Source: CAZDXJ01 sp964509475
GTDB taxonomy: Bacteria; Pseudomonadota; Gammaproteobacteria; Methylococcales; Methylomonadaceae
NCBI GenBank assembly: GCA_964509475.1
Contig: CAZDXJ010000037.1
Span: 1-22,687, forward strand
Length of the DNA stretch: 22,687 bases
Reading direction: 5' to 3'
Each line of letters opens with the position of its first letter. Within the stretch, counting starts at the first letter, position 1. The notes under the pieces are model-generated. The model searched no databases and had not been told where the DNA came from. It saw only the letters and a program-made list of their open reading frames with translations. Below are positions 1 through 7,907 of the stretch, piece after piece. A program made the translations under genes and the position numbers.

Positions 1-2
1 AT

Positions 3-116
3 GCTTATGGTTATCCGGTTTTTTTTCTTTATGCGGCGGTATTGGGTGTTCCGGCCATCTTATTGATTATCGTCTTGATTTTAAAACAACGGCTGCACGG
101 CCAGAAAGTGGGGTAA
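3..116 (+). CDS. C-terminal end of a membrane transporter (MFS, AmpG-like?), partial
   Basis: The window opens inside a reading frame that ends with TAA at 114-116. The 37 visible residues begin AYGYPVFFLYAAVLG and contain one long hydrophobic segment, followed by a short basic tail (KQRLHGQKVG). A last transmembrane helix with a G-YP-FFLYAA start and a charged cytoplasmic tail is typical of the twelfth helix of major facilitator proteins, and it most resembles the end of AmpG-type muropeptide permeases. The start and most of the protein lie outside the window, so substrate and family are a guess from the tail alone. The gene is convergent with the operon that ends at 157, and a hairpin terminator separates them. 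Confidence 0.5.
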   Translation, partial: AYGYPVFFLYAAVLGVPAILLIIVLILKQRLHGQKVG

Positions 117-150
117 AACAACCCTCGCCTGCACGACGAGGATTGTTTAT
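117..150. terminator. Bidirectional rho-independent terminator
   Basis: Arms AACAACCCTCG (117-127) and CGAGGATTGTT (137-147) pair over 11 positions with one C/A mismatch and a 9-nt loop. T-rich sequence follows on the plus strand (148-158), and on the minus strand the complement of 111-118 supplies TTTTA. The position between two convergent genes suits a shared terminator. Confidence 0.6.
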
Positions 151-156
151 TGATTT

Positions 157-747
157 TTAGAAACTCTCCAAAACCTTTTGCCGGAGGGTGCTTAGGGTAC
201 GGGTTTGTAAACGGTGCAATAATTTTTCAGAAAAACCGGTTTCGTACAAGAGGGTTCGGCGAACAATCATGTCCTGAAAAGTAACCGTCAAAATAGCAAC
301 AATATTCAATATTCGGGTAAACACCAGCATTATGGCTTCAACTTCGGAACTGGTCAAGGTGTTTTGGCAATGCGCCTTGATCAGTTCCAGCCAACGCGGT
401 ACCAGGCCCAGGACAATTTCCGTGCTGACGCCATGTTCAATATGGGCGCAGGCAATTTCGATTTGTTGTTTAAAAAAGGCCTGTTCGTCATGGATATGAA
501 ACAGGCTGTTGATCCAGGCTTTGATATTGCCGCCCAGATAATGTTCAGCATGTCGCTGTAGATTGGCATTGGATTGCAAAACGGCCACAATATCGTACTC
601 CAATTTATCTTCCCAGGCTTCTGCTGTTTCGGCCATTGTGTGCAAAGTTTGAAAATCGTCCGCCTGCAAGCCGCTGAGTGTTTTTGCATTTTCGATAATG
701 CGTTCTATTTCAAGCCATATCGCTTCTAATTCTTCTTTTGACATCAT
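157..747 (-). CDS. Stand-alone protoglobin-like sensor domain protein (tentative)
   Basis: This is a 196-residue soluble, almost all-helical protein with no signal peptide and no output domain. Residues 65-125 follow the pattern of the globin-coupled sensor/protoglobin family: a helix ending in a W plus LF (K-A-W-I-N-S-L-F, 76-83), then a basic/acidic helix leading to A-H-I-E-H-G-V (101-107). His102 sits where the haem-binding proximal histidine of that family lies, and a long helix with W119 follows. If the reading is right, it would bind haem and sense O2, NO or CO. The start has two adjacent ATG codons (745-747 and 742-744). An AGGAG/GGAG stretch just upstream suits either. It follows the Roadblock gene by 13 bp on the same strand, so the two are almost certainly co-transcribed. 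The family call is by eye and could be wrong; a generic helical bundle is the alternative. Confidence 0.45.
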   Translation of the reverse strand: MMSKEELEAIWLEIERIIENAKTLSGLQADDFQTLHTMAETAEAWEDKLEYDIVAVLQSNANLQRHAEHYLGGNIKAWINSLFHIHDEQAFFKQQIEIACAHIEHGVSTEIVLGLVPRWLELIKAHCQNTLTSSEVEAIMLVFTRILNIVAILTVTFQDMIVRRTLLYETGFSEKLLHRLQTRTLSTLRQKVLESF

Positions 748-760
748 CTCCGCTCCTGTC

Positions 761-1123
761 TCAAATCAAGTCCGCAATTTTATCGGCAGCCCGTTTAACA
801 TCCAGAAAAATCAAACCTAAACGGGCATTGGGCTTGACAATCACAGTTAAAACCGATTCGCTGCCGGCGTACACCATCAAGACATATCCGTTTTCTCCCT
901 TAATCAACACCTGCTCCAACTGGCCCCGATCCAGTTCCGTGGCTGTGCGATCCCCTAAAGATAACATGGCAGCACTCATCGCCCCCATGCGATCTTCATC
1001 CATGCCTTGCGGCATAATCGCGGCCATTATTAATCCGTCGGTTGAAATGATGCCCGAGGCTTCAATATCGGCGGATGTACCGTTTAATTCCTGCAACACC
1101 GATTCCAGTAATTTTTCTCGCAT
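761..1123 (-). CDS. Roadblock/LC7 domain protein (MglB-like)
   Basis: This 120-residue protein is one complete Roadblock/LC7 domain. It starts with an amphipathic helix (LLESVLQELNGTSADIEASGI), then the characteristic strand and turn IISTDGLIMAAIMPQGMDEDRMGAMSAAMLSLGDRTATEL (about 25-64), a YVLMVYAGSESVLTVIV strand pair, and a final helix (FLDVKRAADKIADLI). Bacterial members such as MglB dimerise and act as regulators or activating proteins of small Ras-like GTPases. No such GTPase is visible nearby. The ATG at 1121-1123 has a strong GAGGAG ribosome site about 6 nt upstream. It is the first gene of a two-gene operon with the helical, possibly haem-binding protein downstream, which suggests a signalling pair. 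Confidence 0.85.
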   Translation of the reverse strand: MREKLLESVLQELNGTSADIEASGIISTDGLIMAAIMPQGMDEDRMGAMSAAMLSLGDRTATELDRGQLEQVLIKGENGYVLMVYAGSESVLTVIVKPNARLGLIFLDVKRAADKIADLI

Positions 1124-1138
1124 ATAAGCTCCTCGTTA

Positions 1139-1168
1139 ATCATACCCGGTACATTGATAAATGCTCAA
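1139..1168 (-). promoter_or_regulatory. Candidate sigma-70 promoter of the Roadblock operon
   Basis: Read on the minus strand, TTGAGC (1163-1168) and TATGAT (1139-1144) are 18 bp apart just upstream of the Roadblock gene. The -10 is good and the -35 moderate. The predicted transcript start would fall only about 10 nt from the ATG, close to the ribosome site, which weakens the call. Confidence 0.25.
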
Positions 1169-1330
1169 CGGGACATTAAGACATGTAAGGTTAACAAAGT
1201 ACAGGGTAATAGGTTCTCCCGCTTGGCTCTATGAATTTGGGGTTTTTGCTTCCTGAATTCAAGTCAAAAATGTAAATTAAGGGCTAAAAAAATGAAAAAT
1301 GGATGCTGTAATATTTCCCTGACCGCCTGC

Positions 1331-4213
1331 TCAAGCAATCAAAAACCGGGCGAACAATTCAACCGGATGATAGGCACGCATCCCCAGGCCATCCCGGATT
1401 TGATGCCGGCAGCCGGTTCCGGTCGCAACAATCCATGTGTCCGGGCCGGCCTTGCGCAGTGCCGGGAACAATGCCATTTCAGCAATTTGCAGGGAAACGG
1501 CGTAATGTTCCTGCTCGTAACCAAAGTGGCCGGCCATGCCGCAACAACCTGCCGCCACCGTCTCCAGGTCTGTATTTGGAATCTGCGCCAACAATTTCCG
1601 GGTTGCGCCGCTGTCGGACAAGGCCTTTTGGTGACAATGGCTATGCAGAAAAATCGTTTGGGTATCGTGTTCGGCCGTAAACTTTAAACGCTTAACAAGC
1701 GCGGCCTGCTGTACCAGAAACTCATCGATCAAAAAGGCCTGCCGGGCAACAACGGCAATTTTGTTGCGCCACTCTGCTTCCCTGGACAATAAAGGCGCCT
1801 CATCCCGCAACGTCAAAAGTTCCGAAGCTTCCAGGCCCAACAGGGGTATACCAGCTTCGGCGAAGGGATACAGCCAGTCCACCGCCTTGCCCAGCCGCCG
1901 CCGCGCCTGATCCAGCAAACCGGATGAAATCTGTATCCGTCCCATCGGCAAACAAGGACTGACCACGACGTTCAGTTGCAAACGCTCCAGCACCGTCAAC
2001 GCGGCAATGGCAATGTCGGGTTCATAATATTCACTGTAGGGGTCCAAAACCAGAACGACATCGGCCCTGGAATGATCGGGCGGCTTGCGGTGCCGCGCAT
2101 ACCATTGGCTGAAGCGGTAAGCGGCCAGTTTCGGCAACGAACGCTGCCGATGAATCCCCAGGCCTTTTTTCAGCCAGGATGCTGATAACAAACGGTTGCC
2201 AACGCCCGGCAGCCAGCTTGCCCAATAACTCAGGCGCTCAAACTGATTCAGGACATGATCACGCCAGGAAATCCCGTAACGCTGCTGTTCCATGTACCGA
2301 AACATCGCTTTCATACGCGCCATATCGACATTGGCCGAACATTCGTTTTTACAGGCCTTGCAGGCCAGGCATAAATCCAGAACCTGCCGGATATCGGCAT
2401 ATTCGCTATCATTCCAAACCGTCTTGCTCAAAACCTGACGAATGATATTGGCCCGGCCACGGGTACCGTGTTTTTCTTCGCCGGTCAACCGGTAGGAAGG
2501 ACACATGCCCCCATCACCGCGGCGGCGCAGACAAACCCCGGCGCCATTGCATTTCTGACTTGCGGCCTGTAATCCGGCATCAGCCGCCCCATCCAGACCG
2601 GCAGGAAATGGCAGGTTGAACGCCTTTTCCGAAAAACGCAAATCCGCAAGCGGAGACGGTGCATCGAGCATCTTGCCCGGATTGAACAAGGCTTGTGGAT
2701 CAAAGGTTTTTTTGACCTGCCGGAAAAGCGCCAGGACTTGTTCACCAAACACGGTTTGCAGATAAGGCCCGCGCAGGCGGCCATCACCGTGTTTTGCCGA
2801 CACAACGCCCCGGTAACGCAACACAATGCGGGCAACCGCATCCAGAATGGCCTGGAATTTTTGCCGATCCGCATCCTGGTTCAAATCCAGCCAGGGCCGC
2901 AAATGCAATACACCCCGGCCCACCGGCCCATAAACCACGCAATCGCTTGTATGAGAGGACAAAATCTGACGCACATCACTCAAATAAGCGGCCAGATCAT
3001 TGACCGCAACCGCTGCATCCTCGATACCGGTAACCGCCTTCAACAAACCCGGCCGTCCCATCAAGGAACCCAGACCGGCCTTGCGCAAGGCCCAGACCCG
3101 TTCGATTGCTTCCTGACCGGCAACCGGCGTCACCGCATAAGCCGGCAAGGTATCGGCCAGGGTTCGCTCTGGAACCTGGCCGTGCCATTCGATCAACAAA
3201 ACAGCGGCTGGCTCCCCTTGCAGCCAGAAGCGATTGGCCTGTTGCCGGGGATTGTTTTCGGTACTACGCAAAATTTCCCGATCAATCAGTTCCAGAGCCA
3301 CCGGCTGATGAGCCAATAAATCCGGCACGGCTGTCAGTGCGTCTTCGATCCGGTCAAAATGCAGACACCACAGAAAACGTTGTTTGGGCACGGGAATCAA
3401 TTTGACCCCGATGGCCGTCAGCAATACCAGGGTTCCCTCGCTGCCACAAAGAAAGGGAGCCAGGTTGAAACCGCCGTTTTCTTGCCGTTGTGATTGCACT
3501 AAATAATCCAGTGCATAACCGGCATTGCGCGAAATTCCGTCCGGCGCGGAAAAATGCCGGCGCATCAAATCCTGATGCTGTTTAACAAGAGTCAACAGGC
3601 TCCGGTAAATCGCACCTTCCCGGTTTGCAAGCTGTAATTTCTGTTCCAGTCCGGTTTGCGTCAAGGCATTGAAACAAACGGCTGAAGCATCGCTTAACAA
3701 AGCCTCGACAGCAAAAACATTTTCCCGCGTCGCACCATATCCCAGGCTGTGAATCCCCCAGGCATTATTGCCCACCATACCGCCGATGGTGCAATAGGCC
3801 GATGTTGAAGGGTCCGGTGCGAACATCAATCCCGATGCCTGCAAGGTCTCATTGAGCTGATACGGTGTTACCCCCGGTTCGACCCAGGCCCGCATCCTGT
3901 CCGCATCAATTGCAAGAATACGCCGCATATACCGGCTCACATCAATCACCAAGCCCTGGCCGACACATTGTCCGGCCAGGCTGGTGCCGGCCGCACGCGG
4001 GATGATGGGCAATCGATGCTGGCAGGCAAATTCGACAATGCGCCGGCAATCCCGCCGATGCCGGGGCCGGACAAGCGCCGATGGCACAAGCTGATAAGGC
4101 GATGCGTCGGTTGCATACAACATCCGTGACAAGCGATCATATAACACATCGCCTTCTATCTGCCGGGCCAGTTCAGCCAGCCATTCGGCCTGCAAGGTTA
4201 TTTCTGCGGACAC
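1331..4213 (-). CDS. FAD-linked oxidase / Fe-S protein, YdiJ (D-2-hydroxyglutarate dehydrogenase) type
   Basis: This 960-residue cytoplasmic flavoprotein fuses a GlcD-like dehydrogenase to a GlcF-like iron-sulphur half. The FAD-binding PCMH domain shows PRAAGTSLAGQ (about 72-82) and GGMVGNNAWG (144-153). The FAD-linked oxidase C-terminal domain includes SAKHGDGR (472-479) and ends at LFNPGKML (509-516). Two Cys clusters suited to 4Fe-4S binding follow (C555/C561/C571 and CLACKACKNEC, 615-625). A CCG domain ends the protein with HSHCHQKAL (about 857) and CCGMAGHFGYE (about 890). E. coli YdiJ, of similar architecture and length (about 1,000 residues), oxidises D-2-hydroxyglutarate; D-lactate or glycolate remain possible substrates. 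The start is GTG at 4211-4213: the frame upstream hits a stop without another good start, and the ribosome site is weak. It is divergent from the phosphoesterase gene at 4318. Confidence 0.85.
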   Translation of the reverse strand: MSAEITLQAEWLAELARQIEGDVLYDRLSRMLYATDASPYQLVPSALVRPRHRRDCRRIVEFACQHRLPIIPRAAGTSLAGQCVGQGLVIDVSRYMRRILAIDADRMRAWVEPGVTPYQLNETLQASGLMFAPDPSTSAYCTIGGMVGNNAWGIHSLGYGATRENVFAVEALLSDASAVCFNALTQTGLEQKLQLANREGAIYRSLLTLVKQHQDLMRRHFSAPDGISRNAGYALDYLVQSQRQENGGFNLAPFLCGSEGTLVLLTAIGVKLIPVPKQRFLWCLHFDRIEDALTAVPDLLAHQPVALELIDREILRSTENNPRQQANRFWLQGEPAAVLLIEWHGQVPERTLADTLPAYAVTPVAGQEAIERVWALRKAGLGSLMGRPGLLKAVTGIEDAAVAVNDLAAYLSDVRQILSSHTSDCVVYGPVGRGVLHLRPWLDLNQDADRQKFQAILDAVARIVLRYRGVVSAKHGDGRLRGPYLQTVFGEQVLALFRQVKKTFDPQALFNPGKMLDAPSPLADLRFSEKAFNLPFPAGLDGAADAGLQAASQKCNGAGVCLRRRGDGGMCPSYRLTGEEKHGTRGRANIIRQVLSKTVWNDSEYADIRQVLDLCLACKACKNECSANVDMARMKAMFRYMEQQRYGISWRDHVLNQFERLSYWASWLPGVGNRLLSASWLKKGLGIHRQRSLPKLAAYRFSQWYARHRKPPDHSRADVVLVLDPYSEYYEPDIAIAALTVLERLQLNVVVSPCLPMGRIQISSGLLDQARRRLGKAVDWLYPFAEAGIPLLGLEASELLTLRDEAPLLSREAEWRNKIAVVARQAFLIDEFLVQQAALVKRLKFTAEHDTQTIFLHSHCHQKALSDSGATRKLLAQIPNTDLETVAAGCCGMAGHFGYEQEHYAVSLQIAEMALFPALRKAGPDTWIVATGTGCRHQIRDGLGMRAYHPVELFARFLIA

Positions 4214-4317
4214 GTTTTTTTCAATCCAGGTTTCATCAAAATTTCATCCGATATTAACAAAAATGTCATTCATCAATCGTATTGTATTGCCAGATCAATC
4301 ACACATAGGATTTTATT
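4214..4317. promoter_or_regulatory. Divergent intergenic region with candidate promoters
   Basis: These 104 bp must carry the promoters for both flanking genes. On the plus strand TTGTAT (4282-4287) and TAGGAT (4306-4311) are 18 bp apart, but AGGA within this -10 is also the likely ribosome site of the gene starting at 4318, so the true promoter may lie further upstream. On the minus strand the best pair is TTGATG and TATCGG at 17 bp. No clear operator dyad is seen. Confidence 0.3.
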
Positions 4318-5109
4318 ATGACCTTACGATACCGTTCTGTATGGATTTCAGATGTCCACCTGGGAACCAAGGGCTGTAAAGCCAGCCATTTACTGGAATT
4401 CCTCAATCATATCGAATGTGACTTTCTTTATCTGGTTGGCGACATTATCGATTTATGGAAATTCCGATCGGGTTTTTACTGGCCCAACAGCCATAATGAA
4501 GTCGTGCGAAAATTTATCGCCCTGGCCCGAAAAGGCACGCGCGTGATTTATATCCCAGGCAATCATGATGAATTGTTTCGCAACTATACCGATATTCATT
4601 TCAACGGTATCGATATTCAAAAACAGGTCATACACCGTATGTACGATGGCCGGGAATTTCTGGTATTGCATGGCGACGAATTTGACAGCATCGTCTGCCA
4701 TAACCGAAGCCTCGCTTATATCGGCGGCGAAGCCTATGAATGGTTGTTGGTCGTCAACCGCTGGTTCAATGCGATACGCACCCGTTTCGGTTATAAATAC
4801 TGGTCACTGTCCGCCTTTCTCAAGCATAAGGTAAAAAATATTGTCCACTTCATGGACAATTATCAGCACATCCTCAGCCTGGAAGCCCAGAAACAGCAGG
4901 TTGACGGCATTATTTGCGGCCATATCCATCATGCCGGTATCAGCACCATGGAATCGCAAAAAACCTATTGCAACTGCGGTGACTGGGTGGAAAGCTGTAC
5001 CGCTTTAACCGAAGACGATTCCGGTCAGTTGCGCATCATTCACTGGCTGGAAGAGTCGCAACAGCTTCTGTCCAGGCTCCACATCAAACCGGTAGCGCGC
5101 GCGGCCTGA
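4318..5109 (+). CDS. LpxH-like metallophosphoesterase (UDP-2,3-diacylglucosamine diphosphatase family)
   Basis: This 263-residue calcineurin-like phosphoesterase carries the full set of dinuclear-metal motifs: D12-V-H14, GDIID (41-45), GNHD (81-84), HGDEFD (118-123) and GHIH (201-204). The spacing and the helical insert after HGDEFD match the LpxH/LpxH2-like family, which splits UDP-2,3-diacylglucosamine in lipid A synthesis at the inner membrane face. Paralogues beside glycosyltransferases are common and need not be the essential LpxH. The C-terminal YCNCGDWVESCTAL stretch is also typical of this group. ATG at 4318 has AGGA about 8 nt upstream. It is followed after only 2 bp by a glycosyltransferase gene, so the two form an operon, probably in cell-envelope glycolipid metabolism. 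Confidence 0.8.
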   Translation: MTLRYRSVWISDVHLGTKGCKASHLLEFLNHIECDFLYLVGDIIDLWKFRSGFYWPNSHNEVVRKFIALARKGTRVIYIPGNHDELFRNYTDIHFNGIDIQKQVIHRMYDGREFLVLHGDEFDSIVCHNRSLAYIGGEAYEWLLVVNRWFNAIRTRFGYKYWSLSAFLKHKVKNIVHFMDNYQHILSLEAQKQQVDGIICGHIHHAGISTMESQKTYCNCGDWVESCTALTEDDSGQLRIIHWLEESQQLLSRLHIKPVARAA

Positions 5110-5111
5110 TC

Positions 5112-6155
5112 ATGAAAATATTTTACGGCGTACAGGGAACCGGCAATGGCCATATCACCCGGGCACGTATCATGGCCCCGGAGTTATATGCCGCAGGCTG
5201 CGATGTTACGTTTCTTTTTTCCGGCCGCAGCCGGCAACAACTGTTTGATATGGAAATTTTCAAGGACTTTCAATGCCGGCAAGGGTTGACCTTCAATACC
5301 GGCAACGGCCGGGTGCGTTATGTCAAAACGGCCTTACAAACCCACCCCTTGCAATTCATCAAGGATATCAAGAGACTGGATTTAAGCGCTTATGATCTGG
5401 TTATCAGCGATTTTGAACCCATCACCGCCTGGGCCGCCCGCTGCCAGAAAAAACCGCTTATCGGTATTGGTCATCAATACGCATTCCGGCATGATATTCC
5501 GGTTGCCGGATCGGATCCACTGGCCCGCCAAATCATGAACTATTTTGCGCCGGTCAATAACGGCCTTGGCCTGCATTGGTTCCATTTCGACCAGCCCTTG
5601 TTACCGCCGGTCATCGCCACCTTGCCGGCACCGGACAAAGTCATCGAAAACAAAATCGTGGTTTATCTCCCTTTTGAAAACCCCGCCACCGTCATTGATC
5701 TCTTGCACCCTTTCACCGATTTCGTTTTTCATATCTACGCGCCGCAGCCCATTCCCAGCCCTCATCCCCATATTCAGCTCCATCCTTTGTCAAGAAACAA
5801 TTTTCAGAAAGATTTATACGACTGCGCCGGCATCATCAGCAATGCCGGTTTTGAACTGGCCAGTGAGGCCTTGCAACTGGGCAAAAAAATCCTTGCCAAA
5901 CCGCTGCAATCGCAAATGGAGCAAATATCCAATGCCGCCGCCCTGCGACAGTTAAATTATGGCCATACCCTGAAGCAACTCAACCGGCCAGCCATTGAAA
6001 AATGGCTGCATCATGACCAGGCCCTGCGCATCACTTACCCCAATGTCGCCCGCCACATCGTACACTGGATAAAAAACGGCATACCGAAAATCGATATCGA
6101 CTGGACCGATCCGATCTGGCAGCAAGTCCGTATTCTGCCGGTAAAAATCGGATAG
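5112..6155 (+). CDS. MJ1255/VC2487-type glycosyltransferase
   Basis: This 347-residue protein has the GT-B fold signature of UDP-glucuronosyl/MurG-like transferases. The N-terminus reads MKIFYGVQGTGNGHITRA, with the GTGNGH loop at 9-14, and a DLVISDFEP strand follows at 95-103. The C-terminal donor-binding region is GIISNAGFELASEALQLGKK (240-259), followed by a PLQSQMEQ segment in the place where nucleotide-sugar transferases contact the sugar. This fits the MJ1255/VC2487 glycosyltransferase group, whose acceptor is unknown. No transmembrane segment or signal peptide is present, so it is probably cytoplasmic or membrane-peripheral. It lies 2 bp after the metallophosphoesterase gene and is co-transcribed with it, consistent with a joint step in making or remodelling a surface glycolipid. 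Confidence 0.8.
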   Translation: MKIFYGVQGTGNGHITRARIMAPELYAAGCDVTFLFSGRSRQQLFDMEIFKDFQCRQGLTFNTGNGRVRYVKTALQTHPLQFIKDIKRLDLSAYDLVISDFEPITAWAARCQKKPLIGIGHQYAFRHDIPVAGSDPLARQIMNYFAPVNNGLGLHWFHFDQPLLPPVIATLPAPDKVIENKIVVYLPFENPATVIDLLHPFTDFVFHIYAPQPIPSPHPHIQLHPLSRNNFQKDLYDCAGIISNAGFELASEALQLGKKILAKPLQSQMEQISNAAALRQLNYGHTLKQLNRPAIEKWLHHDQALRITYPNVARHIVHWIKNGIPKIDIDWTDPIWQQVRILPVKIG

Positions 6156-6191
6156 GCTCAAAACCGGCCTAACACCATCCCTACAAATAAA

Positions 6192-6220
6192 TTGAACTTC
6201 CAGGAACATTCATTTATCCT
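6192..6220 (+). promoter_or_regulatory. Candidate sigma-70 promoter of the metal efflux operon
   Basis: TTGAAC (6192-6197) and TATCCT (6215-6220) are separated by exactly 17 bp. The ATG of the next gene begins 9 bp after the -10, with no Shine-Dalgarno sequence in between, so a transcript from here would be leaderless or nearly so. No MerR-type dyad is seen in the spacer. Confidence 0.45.
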
Positions 6221-6229
6221 AAACACCGT

Positions 6230-6580
6230 ATGAAACGGTTAAGCATTTATTTCCTGGCATCTCTAACGTTCTGGTTATCAACCTGGATGGCGATGGATAT
6301 TCATGATCTGTCCGCCGCCGATCCGGTACACGGACACAGCGTTATTTCAGCCGCGCAAGAGGCTCAACTGATGTCCGATCCGCAAGCCGGACAAGCGGAT
6401 CATGAACCGCATTGCAGTGTTTGCAGTTATGATCATGGCGGCCATATCGGTCAAACTCTGGCCACCGTGTTTTATCAAACCGCTCTAATCCCTGGACAGA
6501 TTCCGCTTGCACCCTTGCATTCGGACTTCTGGTATTCCAGACCCACCCCGCCCCGTCTGCGGCCTCCCATTATCCTGTAA
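6230..6580 (+). CDS. Small exported His/Cys metal-site protein (CzcI-like)
   Basis: This 116-residue protein has an N-terminal signal sequence (KR followed by a hydrophobic stretch to about residue 20) and no further clear membrane segment. The mature part holds HGH (34-36) and a dense metal-ligand patch, DHEPHCSVCSYDHGGH, with CxxC flanked by histidines. Short exported proteins of this kind, including CzcI and DUF2946-type proteins, often precede heavy-metal RND pump genes and are thought to modulate induction or bind metal in the periplasm. It is the first gene of the operon, followed after 135 bp by the adaptor gene. The ATG has no visible ribosome site and lies 9 bp after a good -10, so translation may be leaderless. 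The function is inferred from context and composition only. Confidence 0.6.
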   Translation: MKRLSIYFLASLTFWLSTWMAMDIHDLSAADPVHGHSVISAAQEAQLMSDPQAGQADHEPHCSVCSYDHGGHIGQTLATVFYQTALIPGQIPLAPLHSDFWYSRPTPPRLRPPIIL

Positions 6581-6715
6581 AACGAGAGACTGACAGGCAA
6601 GCGTAAAACCGGTTCCGAACCGGCTTGAAAACACCTGTTGATGCTTTCATTCCAACCGTATTGTTCCGGCCATCCGGCCTGAATCGACGTTACCTTTGCA
6701 AAACAGGATAAATCC

Positions 6716-7897
6716 ATGAAACACATGCTTTTTTATGGCTTGCTCGGCTTTGTCTTGAGCCAGCCTTTGTTGGCCGCCGAACACGACCATCATGATGAAC
6801 ATGAACACGGCGAACATGAACAAGCCGAACTGCGCTTGACCCCGGCCGAACAGCGGGAATTCGCCATTCAACTGGCCCAGGCCGGAGCCGGTATGATAAA
6901 AAAACAATTGCATCTGACCGGTGAAGTCCGGGTCGCGCCGGAACGTTTATACCATGTCGTACCCCGGGTATCGGGCATTGTCCTGCAAGTTTACAAACAT
7001 CTTGGCGAAACGGTAAAAAAAGGCGATTTACTGGCGCGTTTGTCCAGCCGCGAACTGGCCGATGCCAAAGCGCGTTTTGTCGCCGCCGACAGTTTGCTGC
7101 AACTGGCCGAAACCACGTTACGCCGGGAAAAACGGCTGCATGACGAAAATATCACCGCCAAACGCAAATATTTAAAAGCCTTGCAAAACCAAAAGGAAAT
7201 GTCGATAAAACGCAAGGCGGCCAAACAACAATTGCAGGCTCTGGGCTTGAGCGCAAGCGATATTGCCGCGGTTTTGCAAAATACCGATCAGGATTTGACC
7301 CAATATGAATTGCATGCACCCGCGGATGGTGTGATTATCGAACAACATGCCGTATACGGTGAGGTACTGGACACGCGCAGCCGCAGTTTCACCCTTGCCG
7401 ATTTATCCCGGGTCTGGGTGAACCTAACCGTTTACCAAAAAGATTTAAACCTGCTCCATCCCGGTCAACCGGTTCGTATCCGGCATCGTTTTGGCCTCAG
7501 CACAGACGGGATGTCAAACAACAGCACGATTGCCTGGATCAGCCCGACTCTGGATGAAAAAACCCGTAGCGCCATTGCCCGGGTTATCCTCGACAATGCG
7601 CATGGACACTGGCGGCCCGGCTTGTTTGTCAATGCCCAGGTTGCCATTGCCGAATATCCGGCCGATATCGTGGTTCCTTTGACGGCCTTGCAAACGATAG
7701 ACGGTAAGGACGTGATTTTCATACGTCATGACGACGGTGATTTTGAGCCCCGGAACGTTATTCTAGGCCGGCGGGACAGCGAACAAGTCGAAATTCTGTC
7801 CGGTTTGCAAACCGGACAGACCTATGTCAGCCGCAATGCCTTTGCCCTGAAAGCGCAAATGCAAAAGGGCGAATTTGGCTCTGGCCACCACCACTAA
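6716..7897 (+). CDS. Periplasmic adaptor of a heavy-metal RND efflux pump (CzcB/CusB family)
   Basis: This 393-residue membrane-fusion protein has a signal peptide (MKHMLFYGLLGFVLSQPLLAA) followed directly by a His-rich stretch, EHDHHDEHEHGEHEQ, that probably binds metal. Then come the HlyD/biotinyl-lipoyl halves (GEVRVAPERLYHVVPRVSGIVLQVYKHLGETVKKGDLLARL and the later YELHAPADGVIIEQHAVYGEVL) around an alpha-hairpin rich in K, R and Q, a beta-barrel domain (RVWVNLTVYQKDL), and a membrane-proximal domain ending FGSGHHH. His clusters at both ends suggest metal hand-over to the pump. The AGGA ribosome site lies about 8 nt upstream. It is followed after 10 bp by the pump gene. Metal specificity (Co/Zn/Cd against Cu/Ag) cannot be fixed from this protein. 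Confidence 0.85.
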   Translation: MKHMLFYGLLGFVLSQPLLAAEHDHHDEHEHGEHEQAELRLTPAEQREFAIQLAQAGAGMIKKQLHLTGEVRVAPERLYHVVPRVSGIVLQVYKHLGETVKKGDLLARLSSRELADAKARFVAADSLLQLAETTLRREKRLHDENITAKRKYLKALQNQKEMSIKRKAAKQQLQALGLSASDIAAVLQNTDQDLTQYELHAPADGVIIEQHAVYGEVLDTRSRSFTLADLSRVWVNLTVYQKDLNLLHPGQPVRIRHRFGLSTDGMSNNSTIAWISPTLDEKTRSAIARVILDNAHGHWRPGLFVNAQVAIAEYPADIVVPLTALQTIDGKDVIFIRHDDGDFEPRNVILGRRDSEQVEILSGLQTGQTYVSRNAFALKAQMQKGEFGSGHHH

Positions 7898-7907
7898 GGG
7901 AATAGCC

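Noticed and set aside
738..1127. A 129-residue plus-strand frame.
   Set aside because: It is antisense to the Roadblock/LC7 gene, which has a good ribosome site and a recognisable domain.
2693..3319. A 208-residue plus-strand frame.
   Set aside because: It lies wholly antisense to the FAD/Fe-S dehydrogenase, whose domains are clear throughout, and its translation resembles no protein family.
6585..6630. Terminator between the CzcI-like gene and the adaptor gene.
   Set aside because: A CCGGTTC/GAACCGG palindrome exists, but with almost no loop and no T run; the genes are more likely one operon.
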